From CAYSLA01 sp964431685 (GTDB lineage Bacteria; Armatimonadota; UBA5829), in the NCBI GenBank assembly GCA_964431685.1, contig CAYSLA010000079.1:1-14670 (forward strand): a stretch of 14,670 nt of DNA, written 5' to 3'. The notes under the pieces are model-generated. The model was given only the letters and a program-made list of their open reading frames with translations. It was not told the DNA's origin and searched no databases. A program made the translations under genes and the position numbers. Shown one piece after another: positions 6,990 to 14,092 of the stretch (its first letter is position 1; each line of letters opens with the position of its first letter).

Positions 6990-7583
6990 CTAGTCCGCCA
7001 CAGGCAGATCGTGGTTTCCGTGAGCGTTGTATAATGGAGCCGATATCCGTCTCATGACCTCTACATGCCGCGGATAGCCTGTCCTGCTGTCTACGAGGTC
7101 TCCTGTAGCAATTGTGAAAGCTGGCTTGAAACCTTCTATAACCTTAAGATCATCGAGCAGCCCTGATGTCACGTGAAGGTCGGCAGTATGCGCGAATGAG
7201 AAATCAGGGTCAACGGATTCCGGTGCCGGTGCCAAAGCGAAATCGGCTGAAGACTCCTTCACGTCCGACTGCACCCTGCGATAGAACTTGCCCACACACT
7301 TGTAGCCGGTGGGCGAGACAACGAAGACAAAGTGGCTCCACTCGGGGTCGGTATTGGGAAGAACATAGCTGCCATCCGAGCCGGTGAGAACTGAATCGAC
7401 TCCGTCCGAAACAATGACTCCCTCAATGCCACTCTCAGTGGGCTCTCGCTGTCCATTGCCATTGGCGTCGTGGAACACGCATCCGGTGACTATGGCGGCC
7501 TGAACACTCGTCGCGGAGAGCGGTAACAAGCACGATAGCACCAAGCTACCAAGAAACAGATATCCGGACAATCTGCTGGACAT
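6990..7583 (-). CDS. secreted calcineurin-like metallophosphoesterase, truncated by in-frame TAG
   Basis: ATG 7583 is chosen because a classic signal peptide follows (residues 1-29: MSSRLSGYLFLGSLVLSCLL to the VQAA cut) and a G-rich run precedes it. Residues 31-118 resemble the N-terminal beta domain of secreted metallophosphoesterases (GCVFHDANGNGQREPTESGI). The phosphoesterase domain starts at about 128 with DLH (Asp135, His137), GDLVD (Asp162) and GNHD (Asn190-His191). A TAG at 6990-6992 then ends the frame at 197 residues. Past the TAG the same frame still reads homologous-looking sequence, NNVGPTYYAFDYGG then FVVLNS. The later metal-binding GHxH part is absent, so the product is probably inactive. 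The downstream PQQ fragment is probably its former C-terminus. Confidence 0.7.
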   Translation of the reverse strand: MSSRLSGYLFLGSLVLSCLLPLSATSVQAAIVTGCVFHDANGNGQREPTESGIEGVIVSDGVDSVLTGSDGSYVLPNTDPEWSHFVFVVSPTGYKCVGKFYRRVQSDVKESSADFALAPAPESVDPDFSFAHTADLHVTSGLLDDLKVIEGFKPAFTIATGDLVDSRTGYPRHVEVMRRISAPLYNAHGNHDLPVAD

Positions 7584-7903
7584 TGAACTGATCCCCCGCT
7601 TTCCTCGCTGCGCCAACTCGCAAAATAGCTGCTTGCCGGCCCACAGAATCGATGTCGGTCTCAACCATCTTGCATCACTGCAACAAGAGTCTATCACTGC
7701 CCGTGTCGGCCCGTCAAGATTCGGTAGAACCGGAGGTTCAAACCCGGCTGCAGAGCCATCTGACGTGCGGTGACTAACCTGCCAGATCGCGCGCGGGATT
7801 CAGTCTGACGACGCGCCGGTCTGTGGATGGAGCCTCAATAGTAGTCGGGCAGCCTGTCGATCTGCCGAGGCAGAAAATAACAGAAACATTATTGCGCAAA
7901 ACC

Positions 7904-7932
7904 GTGCCAAAGCCAAAATAATGTGGTATAGT
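7904..7932 (+). promoter_or_regulatory. promoter of the secreted retropepsin-like gene
   Basis: GTGCCA (7904-7909), a 17-bp spacer and TATAGT (7927-7932). TGG just before the -10 makes an extended -10. A start near 7939 gives a leader of about 90 nt before the ATG at 8028. Confidence 0.55.
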
Positions 7933-7946
7933 GTGATTGAGCTTGA

Positions 7947-7997
7947 CCTTTGAGACACAAAGGAATTGAGACCCCACGAGACCAGCCAAATCGTGGG
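7947..7997 (+). promoter_or_regulatory. structured 5' leader with two hairpins
   Basis: Hairpin 1 is CCTTTG/CAAAGG (7947-7952 with 7958-7963) around a 5-nt loop. Hairpin 2 is CCCACGA/TCGTGGG (7973-7979 with 7991-7997) around an 11-nt loop. Both stems are perfect and lie between the predicted start and the AGGAGG at 8015-8020. They match no riboswitch class that I recognise. Confidence 0.4.
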
Positions 7998-8027
7998 AGG
8001 TTTGCAGTCGGCTCAGGAGGAAACGCA

Positions 8028-9737
8028 ATGTCTAATAGATGTGTGGCTCTCTACCTGCTCATAGCCGCTGTATGCGCGCTCTCGCTTCAGCTTGGCGTTC
8101 GTGCCGGCCCCGGAGACCAGGGAACCAAGTACCCCGTGGGCATCGGTATTGGAACATTCAACGGAAGCGGAATAGTCGACAGCGGCGGCACGACAACTCT
8201 GAGTTTTGCTGACGCGAAGGCCGCCGGGCTTCTCGACGCCAACGGCGACCCGGTCAATCCGCCCGCTGGCAGTAGGACACTGGGCGGAACCGGCGGCGGC
8301 TCTGTAAGATGTCACGTGTTCAACAATGTCCCCATAACCATCACGCCCAGGAACGCGGACGGAACCCCGAACGGAGCTCCTCGAACTGTAAATGCCACTG
8401 TGTATGTCCCCAAGAAACCAGCCGATCAGAATCCGCCGGATCAGGAAAAGAAGACCAACTCGGTGGCGACCAAGCTCGGAGCTAACATAGTTGGCGCCAC
8501 AATCGGCGGCGGGAAGCTGGATCTGATTGACACGCCGAATCCGGCCACTCCCAACACGAACACGCGCAGCACCGGCTGGACCAATCCTGATCCTCCGACT
8601 CCACCCGAACCTCCGCCTCCTCCGCCGCCAGTACCTACTCCTTCGGAGAAGCGTGTGCCCATCAGGCTGTCTGACGGAATCTACTACATCCGTCCAATGA
8701 TCGGCCCATTGGGGTTTGTGACCGACGTCTTCATCGGCACGGCTCCAGTAACCTTGATACCATACCAACACGCGGGCGACTGCGGTTTCGTTCAGACTGG
8801 ATCGCTCGTTTTGCCGCGGGACATCCACGCGGCATTGTTTACTGAAGGTTACCTGGACACATTGCCGGACAACGGCCCACTGGTACTGTTCAGCGGCTAT
8901 CTGCCGGACATCGCTCTTCCGACAGATGACCCTGCACAGCCCTACGCCCACATACACAACGTGGCCGCCTGCATCAACCCGCAGTCTGAGAAGTTCCTGT
9001 TCGGCGCCAATGCGTGCATCCCCTACTGGCCGAATGGTTCGACTGCCTGGCTGGATCCGGAAAATGAACTGCTGCACATAGCTGAATCGGCTCTCTCGAT
9101 CGGCGAGGCAAAGCACATGCCGGACGGCGCCCTGGTGAACCTGGCTCCGAAGCACGTCACAGCAGGCACGAATGACTTCGGCACGATGTACTACATAGAA
9201 GAGATGTCGCGAGCCTGCGGTATTGCGGTTAGACCAGCGATGGCTGGTATGATGGTGCCGAGGGACGGACTTGTTAGCACCACAGGCACAATGGCGACAA
9301 TGAACGGCGAGCGAGTTATAGTCAACGCTGCAACGGAAATGTGGCCGTATATGTACCCGATGCCGGCGATTGCAATGGAAAACATTGCTCTGGGCGGCGG
9401 CAATATGGGCACATACGTGCACGGAGTAACTGGCGGGTTCGGGTTGAACAACATTGGCCTGCTGGTCAGAACGAGTGGCAGAATGACTGGAGAAGTCGGG
9501 CCTGACTACTTTGTCATCAATGACGGATCAATTCAGGCGAGCGAATCCGGCGAGATCAACCAGGTGAGAGTAAAGATCGGTGAGGTGGGGCCTGGCAACA
9601 TGATCATGCCGCCAATGATGCCGAGCTACGTTGGAGTGACAGGTCTGTCCAGCACGGAATACGACGGCATCAACGTCATCCGTGTCATCAGGCCGCGCAA
9701 CCAGGATGATATAGTCGTATACTCAGCGCCACATTAG
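8028..9737 (+). CDS. secreted protein with retropepsin-like N-terminal domain
   Basis: A 569-residue secreted protein. ATG 8028 follows AGGAGG (8015-8020) by 7 nt and opens a signal peptide ending around VRAG (26). Residues about 35-170 have the layout of a retropepsin-like aspartic peptidase: GSGIVDSGGTTTLSF carries a D-S-G active-site-like motif at 51-53, LGGTGGGSV suits the flap region, and KLGANIVGA followed by GGKLDLID resembles the hydrophobic-Gly motif. A linker of about 35 residues rich in Pro/Thr follows (to about 205). The second half has VFIGTAPVTLIP, possibly a degenerate second lobe without the Asp, then sequence I do not recognise, rich in Gly and Met. No sorting or anchor motif is seen. 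The peptidase call is a hypothesis from motif spacing; secretion is much surer. It stands alone, with its own promoter and a hairpin after it. Confidence 0.6.
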   Translation: MSNRCVALYLLIAAVCALSLQLGVRAGPGDQGTKYPVGIGIGTFNGSGIVDSGGTTTLSFADAKAAGLLDANGDPVNPPAGSRTLGGTGGGSVRCHVFNNVPITITPRNADGTPNGAPRTVNATVYVPKKPADQNPPDQEKKTNSVATKLGANIVGATIGGGKLDLIDTPNPATPNTNTRSTGWTNPDPPTPPEPPPPPPPVPTPSEKRVPIRLSDGIYYIRPMIGPLGFVTDVFIGTAPVTLIPYQHAGDCGFVQTGSLVLPRDIHAALFTEGYLDTLPDNGPLVLFSGYLPDIALPTDDPAQPYAHIHNVAACINPQSEKFLFGANACIPYWPNGSTAWLDPENELLHIAESALSIGEAKHMPDGALVNLAPKHVTAGTNDFGTMYYIEEMSRACGIAVRPAMAGMMVPRDGLVSTTGTMATMNGERVIVNAATEMWPYMYPMPAIAMENIALGGGNMGTYVHGVTGGFGLNNIGLLVRTSGRMTGEVGPDYFVINDGSIQASESGEINQVRVKIGEVGPGNMIMPPMMPSYVGVTGLSSTEYDGINVIRVIRPRNQDDIVVYSAPH

Positions 9738-9780
9738 GGTTGGACTGCGACGACCAGTATCTGAGGGTGGAAGGCACTAA

Positions 9781-9837
9781 ACAGACGGCAGAGACCAGAT
9801 AGCGCAAAGCGTTTGTCTCTGCCGTCTGTGAGTCTTT
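9781..9837. terminator. strong hairpin terminator between convergent genes
   Basis: A perfect 15-bp inverted repeat, ACAGACGGCAGAGAC (9781-9795) with its complement at 9815-9829, encloses a 19-nt loop. GAGTCTTTT follows on the plus strand. It lies 43 bp after the retropepsin-like gene and 43 bp from the stop of the convergent GH17 gene, so it could serve both directions, though the T-run is short. Confidence 0.6.
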
Positions 9838-9872
9838 TCCACAGCATATCGCGACTTCAGTCGGCCGGGGCC

Positions 9873-10756
9873 CTATAGAGTATACGTCGCGAACCTGTCG
9901 AAGCCGTCTGCCAGGCCCTCAGCGTCCCGGCAGTACGTCCANNNNNNNNNNNNNNNNNNNNNNNNNNNNNNNNNNNNNNNNNNNNNNNNNNNNNNNNNNN
10001 NNNNNNNNNNNNNNNNNNNNNNNNNNNNNNNNNNNNNNNNNTCACGTAGCTGTTGGAAATCGTCGCCGCGGTGCCTGGAGTCACTCCACCCGTCCACGCC
10101 GTTCCGGCATCGTTGATCACGAACAGCCTGTTTGTTTTCCGGCTGTACATCACATAAGGCGCGTTGACCGAAGTCAGCGTGCTGTTTATGAGCAATACGC
10201 AATCCGCCAGATTCCCATATCCATCGGGGTCCGAGTGCACACTGGTGTATGTCCGCTGGACACCGGTCACAATTGCCGCGCTCGCGGGACTCAGAGAAAT
10301 GTTCGACGGCGGATTGCCTACTGTGTATGTAGCAAACCGGTCGAAACCGTCAGTCAGGCCTTGGGCGTCCCGGCAGTACGTCCATCCACCGCAGACCTTA
10401 CCCAGCATCGTGGGCTTGATGGATATCGACCAGTTGACCGTCAGATCGTTGCCTGATCCGCGAACCGTTGTCTGCTGGCAGTGCAGCGTTACGTAGCTGT
10501 TAGATATCGTCGTTGCGCTGCCAGGCGTCACTCCACCCGTCCAGGCCGTTCCGGCATCGTTGATCACATACAGCTTGTTCGTGGTCCTGCTATACATGAC
10601 ATACGCCGCGTTGACCGAAGTCAGTGTGCTGTTTATCAGCAACATACAGTCGGCAAGATTGCCATACCCATCCGCATCGGAATACACGCTTGTGTATGTC
10701 CGCTGAACGCCGGGCGTGATTGTGCCGCTTACCGGAACGTGAGAGACGTTAGTGGG
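9873..10756 (-). repeat. two ~149-residue repeat units of the GH17 protein
   Basis: Unit 1 spans about 10756-10310 and unit 2 about 10309-9873. Both share GVQRTYTSV, SD-DGYGNLADC, LLINSTLTSVNA, NDAGTAWTGGVTPG, ISNSYV and DGFDRFATYT. The visible parts are nearly identical, and they match the repeats of the upstream gene. Confidence 0.85.
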
Positions 10757-11686
10757 ATATGAGGCCATCATCCCAGGCTTCATCCGCAGTTCCGCGTCCC
10801 AGATTCCCCAGTAGGCACCGTGCGTCCCTTCGTAGCTCGCTTTCCAGAGCTCGTCAAAAGCCTCAAAATAGAAGTACTTCACGTTGTGCAGCGAAGCCCA
10901 CGCAACGAACTCGTGGAAGTACCTGGACGCATTTTCCGGTGAAGGCACAGCAGGCCCATTCGTTGCGCCACCACTTGGCCATCCCGTTTCGGAAACATAC
11001 ACTTCTTTGCCGCCAGCGGCGGCAACCATCTGCCAATGGGCAGTGTCGAGTGCGGAGATAGCGTTCTCTATGCTCACGCTCTCCCACCACGGATAGTAGT
11101 TTGCCATTACGATATCGCACGCGGCCACAACTGCAGGGTGGGCAATCAGTTGTCCATAGGTATCGGCGGTGGTCACAATTGCCCCGGGGACGGCCGCCCT
11201 CACCGCATTGATATAGCCTATGAGTTGGCCTTCGGAGAGATCGTTTCGCTGAAGTACTTCGCTGCCGACGATAAGCATGTCAGCCTGGCCTAGTTTCGCC
11301 AGAGCGATCAGGGCCGCCACTTCGCGATCGTTGGCGGCGAGGTCCGAGCTGAGCCACGCTCCACAGGCCGCTTTCAACCCCATCCCGTGTGCAATCGCGC
11401 CAGCCTTATCAAGCCCTGCGCCACAGCCGAACGTCCGGATCCAACTGGTGTACGGGCGAATCACGCCCATAAGCTGCGTAAGCTCTTCCTCCGAAACCGT
11501 GGAACCCCAGTTCGGGTTCTTTCCACCAATGAACGGCCCGAAGTTCAGGCCGTGGACCTTGATGATGGGAGTCTTTGCGGCGTAGGTCGGCCAGGCATCT
11601 GTGCCCGAGTTGTCGCACTTACCCGCTCCAACAAACATCACCACCAATGCCGCCGCCAGTGCAGCGTACGATCCCAATGTCTTCAT
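9873..11686 (-). CDS. secreted GH17 beta-glucanase-like protein with two Ig-like repeats (interrupted by gap)
   Basis: Likely an extracellular glycoside hydrolase acting on beta-1,3-linked glucans. ATG 11686 is preferred over GTG 11698 because it has GGTGAG upstream and starts a signal peptide (MKTLGSYAALAAALVVMFVG). Residues about 41-307 form a GH17-type barrel: VHGLNFGPF, IRTFGCG, MLIVGSEVLQR (Glu143, likely acid/base; the family usually has Asn where Ser142 sits), ANYYPWW, VYVSETGWPSGG (Glu233, likely nucleophile) and YFYFEAFDELWK. Two copies of the ~149-residue, four-Cys repeat follow, from about 311 and 460. The second is cut by the 100-N gap. Past the gap the true frame resumes as WTYCRDAEGLADGFD and ends at TAG 9873. 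It is downstream of, and on the same strand as, the four-repeat gene. Substrate is inferred from the family only. Confidence 0.82.
9942..10041. other. assembly gap (100 N) inside the GH17 gene repeat
   Basis: Exactly 100 N. It falls in the last repeat copy and breaks the frame. Comparison with the first copy predicts 104 missing bases, or more if whole repeat units are missing. Confidence 0.95.
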
Positions 11687-11899
11687 GTCGCTCACCACCG
11701 TTGTAAGTTTCCACTGATTGTGGACGGTCGAATGGACAGTATTATCCGCTATTACAGCATTTCTCAGAACTCAGCATATCCGCGAAAGCTGTCCGGGCCG
11801 GAAAGCCGAAACACGAGATACAGTCATGATTCAGTGCAGACTCTATGGACATGCTTCGGGACGAGGGTGTCCCGAAGCATGTCCGAGCGTATTTTGACC
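11687..11899. other. intergenic region between the two repeat-protein genes
   Basis: 213 bp with no gene. It holds the 16-bp hairpin at 11847-11884. On the minus strand a GATAAT lies about 50 nt upstream of the GH17 start codon, without a good -35, so a separate promoter is possible but not shown. Confidence 0.4.
11847..11884. terminator. perfect 16-bp hairpin after the four-repeat gene
   Basis: GGACATGCTTCGGGAC and GTCCCGAAGCATGTCC pair perfectly around a 6-nt loop, 15 bp past the TGA of the minus-strand gene. No T-run follows on the minus strand. It may be an attenuating terminator, an mRNA 3' stabiliser, or a copy of a dispersed palindromic element. Confidence 0.45.
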
Positions 11900-13885
11900 T
11901 CAGTCCGGAGGGAGTGCGTACTGATAGGTCGCGAACCGGTCGAAACCGTCAATCAGGCCTTGAGCGTCCCTGCAGTAAGTCCATCCTCCGCAGGTCTTGC
12001 CCGCCATAGTCGGCTTCACAGTAATCGACCAGTTCACCGTGAGGTTGTTTCCGGACGGGCTGACTGTGGTCTGCTGGCAGTGCAAGATCACATAGCTATT
12101 CTGTATTGTCGTCGCTGTCCCTGGCACTATCCCTCCGGTCCATCCGGTTCCGGAATCGTTCACCACATAGAGCCTATTGGCGTTGCAGTCATACATCACA
12201 TACGCCGCTCCCACGGAAGTGAGAGTGCTGTTTATCAGCAGCCTGCAGTCTGCGAGGTTGGCGTAACCGTCAGGATCAGAATACACCGCGGTGTACGTCT
12301 GTGGGAAGGACGTAGGGAACATCGCACTGGTGGGCGACAGGGAAACGTTGGCAGGCAATTGGCCTATGGTGTAGGTCGCAAACCTGTCAAAGCCGTCTGT
12401 CATACCCTGATCATCCCTGCAGTAAGTCCATCCTCCGCAGACCTTACCCGCCATAGTCGGTTTCATTGTAATCGACCAATTTACAGTAAGGTTGTTTCCG
12501 GACGGAGTGACTGTGGTCTGCTGGCAGTGCAAGATCACATAGCTATTCTGTATTGTCGTCGCTGTGCCCGGCACTATCCCGCCGGTCCATCCGGTTCCGG
12601 CGTCGTTGATGACATAGAGCCTGTTGGCGTTAGAGTCATACATCACGTAAGCTGCCCCTACCGACGTTAGCGTGCTGTTGATGAGCAGCCTGCAGTCGGC
12701 CAGGTTGGCGCTTCCGTCAGCGTCCGAGTACACCGCGGTATATGTCTGCTGGACCCCAGCCGTGATCACTCCCGTCGTCGGAGTCAAGGAAACATTCGAC
12801 GGAGGTCGGCCGATTGAGTATGTGGCAAACCTGTCAAAGCCGTCAGTCAGACCCTCATCGTCCTTGCAGTAAGTCCACCCGCCGCAAATCTTGCCTGCCA
12901 TGGTGGGTTTCATAGTAATCGACCAGTTGACGGTGAGGTTGTTCCCTGACGGGGTGACCGTGGTCTGCTGGCAGTGCAGAGTCATAAAGCTGTTCGATAT
13001 TGTCGTCGCGCTGCCCGGCTCCGCGCCCCCGATCCAGCCGGTTCCAGCGTCGTTGATCACATACAGCTTGTTTGCGTTGGCATCATATAGCACGTACGCC
13101 GCATTCACCGAGGAAAGGGTACTGTTTATCAGCAGCCTGCAGTCGGCAAGGTTGGCATAACCATCAGGGTCCGAATGCACGCTTGTGTATGTCTGCTGGA
13201 CGTCCGTAGGAATCACCCCGCTGGTGGGAGTGAGTGAGACGTTGGAAGGAGCCTGGTTCGCAACGATAGTATAGGTCGCAAGCCTGTCAATGTCTACAAA
13301 CCCTAACTGATCAAGGCAATACAGCCATCCTCCGCAAACCTTTCCCAACATCGAGGACTTTACAGTTATCGACCAGTTGATCGTGAGAGTGTTCTCGGAT
13401 CCGCCGACCGTAGTATCTTCGCAGTGCAGGGTAATGTAGCTGTTGGAGAGTATTGTCTCGGTTCCCGGCGCCACCCCGCCTGTCCATCCGATTCCGTCGT
13501 CGTTGAGCACATACAACAGATTGGTGTTGCAGTCATACCTCACGTAGATCGCCCCAGTGGCCGTAGAGGTCTGGTAGACTATCAGCCTGCAGTCCGCAAG
13601 ATCGGCGTAGCCGTCGGCATCAGAATATGTGCAGACGAATGTGAGCTTCTTGTCGACCGACAATGGGCCAGAAGCGGGCAACAAACTGACATTCGCAGGA
13701 GTTGACCCGAGCGCGCCCGTGGGCAAGTAGTCCCCATCCGAGACGTAGTCCGTTCCGTCCGAGCCTGGCTCAATCGCCGCCCACTCGCCGAGATCTGCAC
13801 TTGCGCAAACGAGCATCAGCCCGTGGCAAGCGAGAACGAGTAGAAGAGTCACGAGAAGTCTGCTTTTCCAATTGCTATTCAACAT
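11900..13885 (-). CDS. secreted protein of four tandem Ig-like four-cysteine repeats
   Basis: A 661-residue secreted protein with no enzyme domain. ATG 13885 has GGAGG five nt upstream and opens a signal peptide (LLVTLLLVLACHGLMLVCASA). After a ~30-residue linker come four repeats starting at about 63, 213, 362 and 511, each about 149 residues. Each begins P-NVSL-P-S and includes YSDxDGYxNLADC, LLINSTL, NRLYVINDAGTGWTGG, NSYVxLHCQQTTV, SGNNLTVNWSIT, GK-CGGWTYC and DGFDRFATY. Four cysteines recur per repeat (ADC, LHC, GKxC, TYC). The opening strands resemble an Ig-like beta sandwich, and similar uncharacterised repeats exist in secreted bacterial proteins. The first repeat is the most divergent; the third and fourth are nearly identical. 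There is no anchor motif at the C-terminus. The same module occurs in the adjacent GH17 protein. Binding or adhesion is a guess. Confidence 0.82.
   Translation of the reverse strand: MLNSNWKSRLLVTLLLVLACHGLMLVCASADLGEWAAIEPGSDGTDYVSDGDYLPTGALGSTPANVSLLPASGPLSVDKKLTFVCTYSDADGYADLADCRLIVYQTSTATGAIYVRYDCNTNLLYVLNDDGIGWTGGVAPGTETILSNSYITLHCEDTTVGGSENTLTINWSITVKSSMLGKVCGGWLYCLDQLGFVDIDRLATYTIVANQAPSNVSLTPTSGVIPTDVQQTYTSVHSDPDGYANLADCRLLINSTLSSVNAAYVLYDANANKLYVINDAGTGWIGGAEPGSATTISNSFMTLHCQQTTVTPSGNNLTVNWSITMKPTMAGKICGGWTYCKDDEGLTDGFDRFATYSIGRPPSNVSLTPTTGVITAGVQQTYTAVYSDADGSANLADCRLLINSTLTSVGAAYVMYDSNANRLYVINDAGTGWTGGIVPGTATTIQNSYVILHCQQTTVTPSGNNLTVNWSITMKPTMAGKVCGGWTYCRDDQGMTDGFDRFATYTIGQLPANVSLSPTSAMFPTSFPQTYTAVYSDPDGYANLADCRLLINSTLTSVGAAYVMYDCNANRLYVVNDSGTGWTGGIVPGTATTIQNSYVILHCQQTTVSPSGNNLTVNWSITVKPTMAGKTCGGWTYCRDAQGLIDGFDRFATYQYALPPD
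11918..13699 (-). repeat. four tandem ~447-bp coding repeats
   Basis: Units are at about 13699-13250, 13249-12803, 12802-12356 and 12355-11918. Spacing is 447-450 bp and in frame. A 58-bp stretch is identical between units three and four (12508-12565 and 12061-12118), exactly 447 bp apart, which indicates recent duplication or gene conversion. Confidence 0.9.
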
Positions 13886-13994
13886 AGTTTCCTCCATAGC
13901 AGTCCGGGACCGGGAATAGTGTGCGCCGTGCCAACTGCGCAAGTTTCTCGTAGGGTCCGAAGTCTTTGGCGTCTCGAACTCCGAGCCCACTTAC

Positions 13995-14023
13995 GTTATA
14001 GCTTATAGCCACCCGTTTGTCAA
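13995..14023 (-). promoter_or_regulatory. near-consensus promoter of the four-repeat gene
   Basis: On the minus strand TTGACA (14023-14018), a 17-bp spacer and TATAAC (14000-13995) match the sigma-70 consensus at 11 of 12 bases. A start near 13988 gives a leader of about 100 nt before ATG 13885. The leader can form a short stem, TGCGC/GCGCA. Confidence 0.8.
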
Positions 14024-14092
14024 GGCTTTCTTGTCAGTATTCCTAACATCGCGCGTACATGCACGGTCTGCCAATTCTGATGACGCGGCGGT

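Larger units (their letters stand above)
7584..8027. other. intergenic region between divergent secreted-protein genes
   Basis: This 444-bp region holds no convincing gene. Its right third carries the plus-strand promoter (7904-7932) and a structured leader. A small palindrome, TCTGCC-GA-GGCAGA, lies at 7861-7874. No clear promoter was recognised for the minus-strand metallophosphoesterase gene. Confidence 0.6.

Noticed and set aside
6990..6992. TAG read through as pyrrolysine or another amino acid
   Set aside because: TAG is the ordinary stop of several genes here (2797, 6363, 9735, 9873). The following frame change also points to decay, not recoding.
7726..7755. tRNA-like T-loop (GGTTCAAACCC)
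   Set aside because: No acceptor, D-arm or anticodon arm can be formed around it.
7947..7997. Known riboswitch in the leader
   Set aside because: The two simple stems do not show the conserved cores of c-di-GMP, cobalamin, SAM or other classes that I could compare.
8013..9422. Long minus-strand open frame (469 codons)
   Set aside because: Arg/Val/His-rich shadow of the secreted plus-strand protein, which has its own promoter, ribosome site and signal peptide.
11387..12670. Long plus-strand open frame (427 codons) across the GH17 and repeat genes
   Set aside because: It is antisense to strong family matches, has no domain of its own, and its repeats only mirror the coding repeats on the other strand.
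11918..13699. Regular repeats as a CRISPR or satellite array
   Set aside because: The 447-bp units are in frame, encode a conserved protein module, and lack short repeat-spacer structure.
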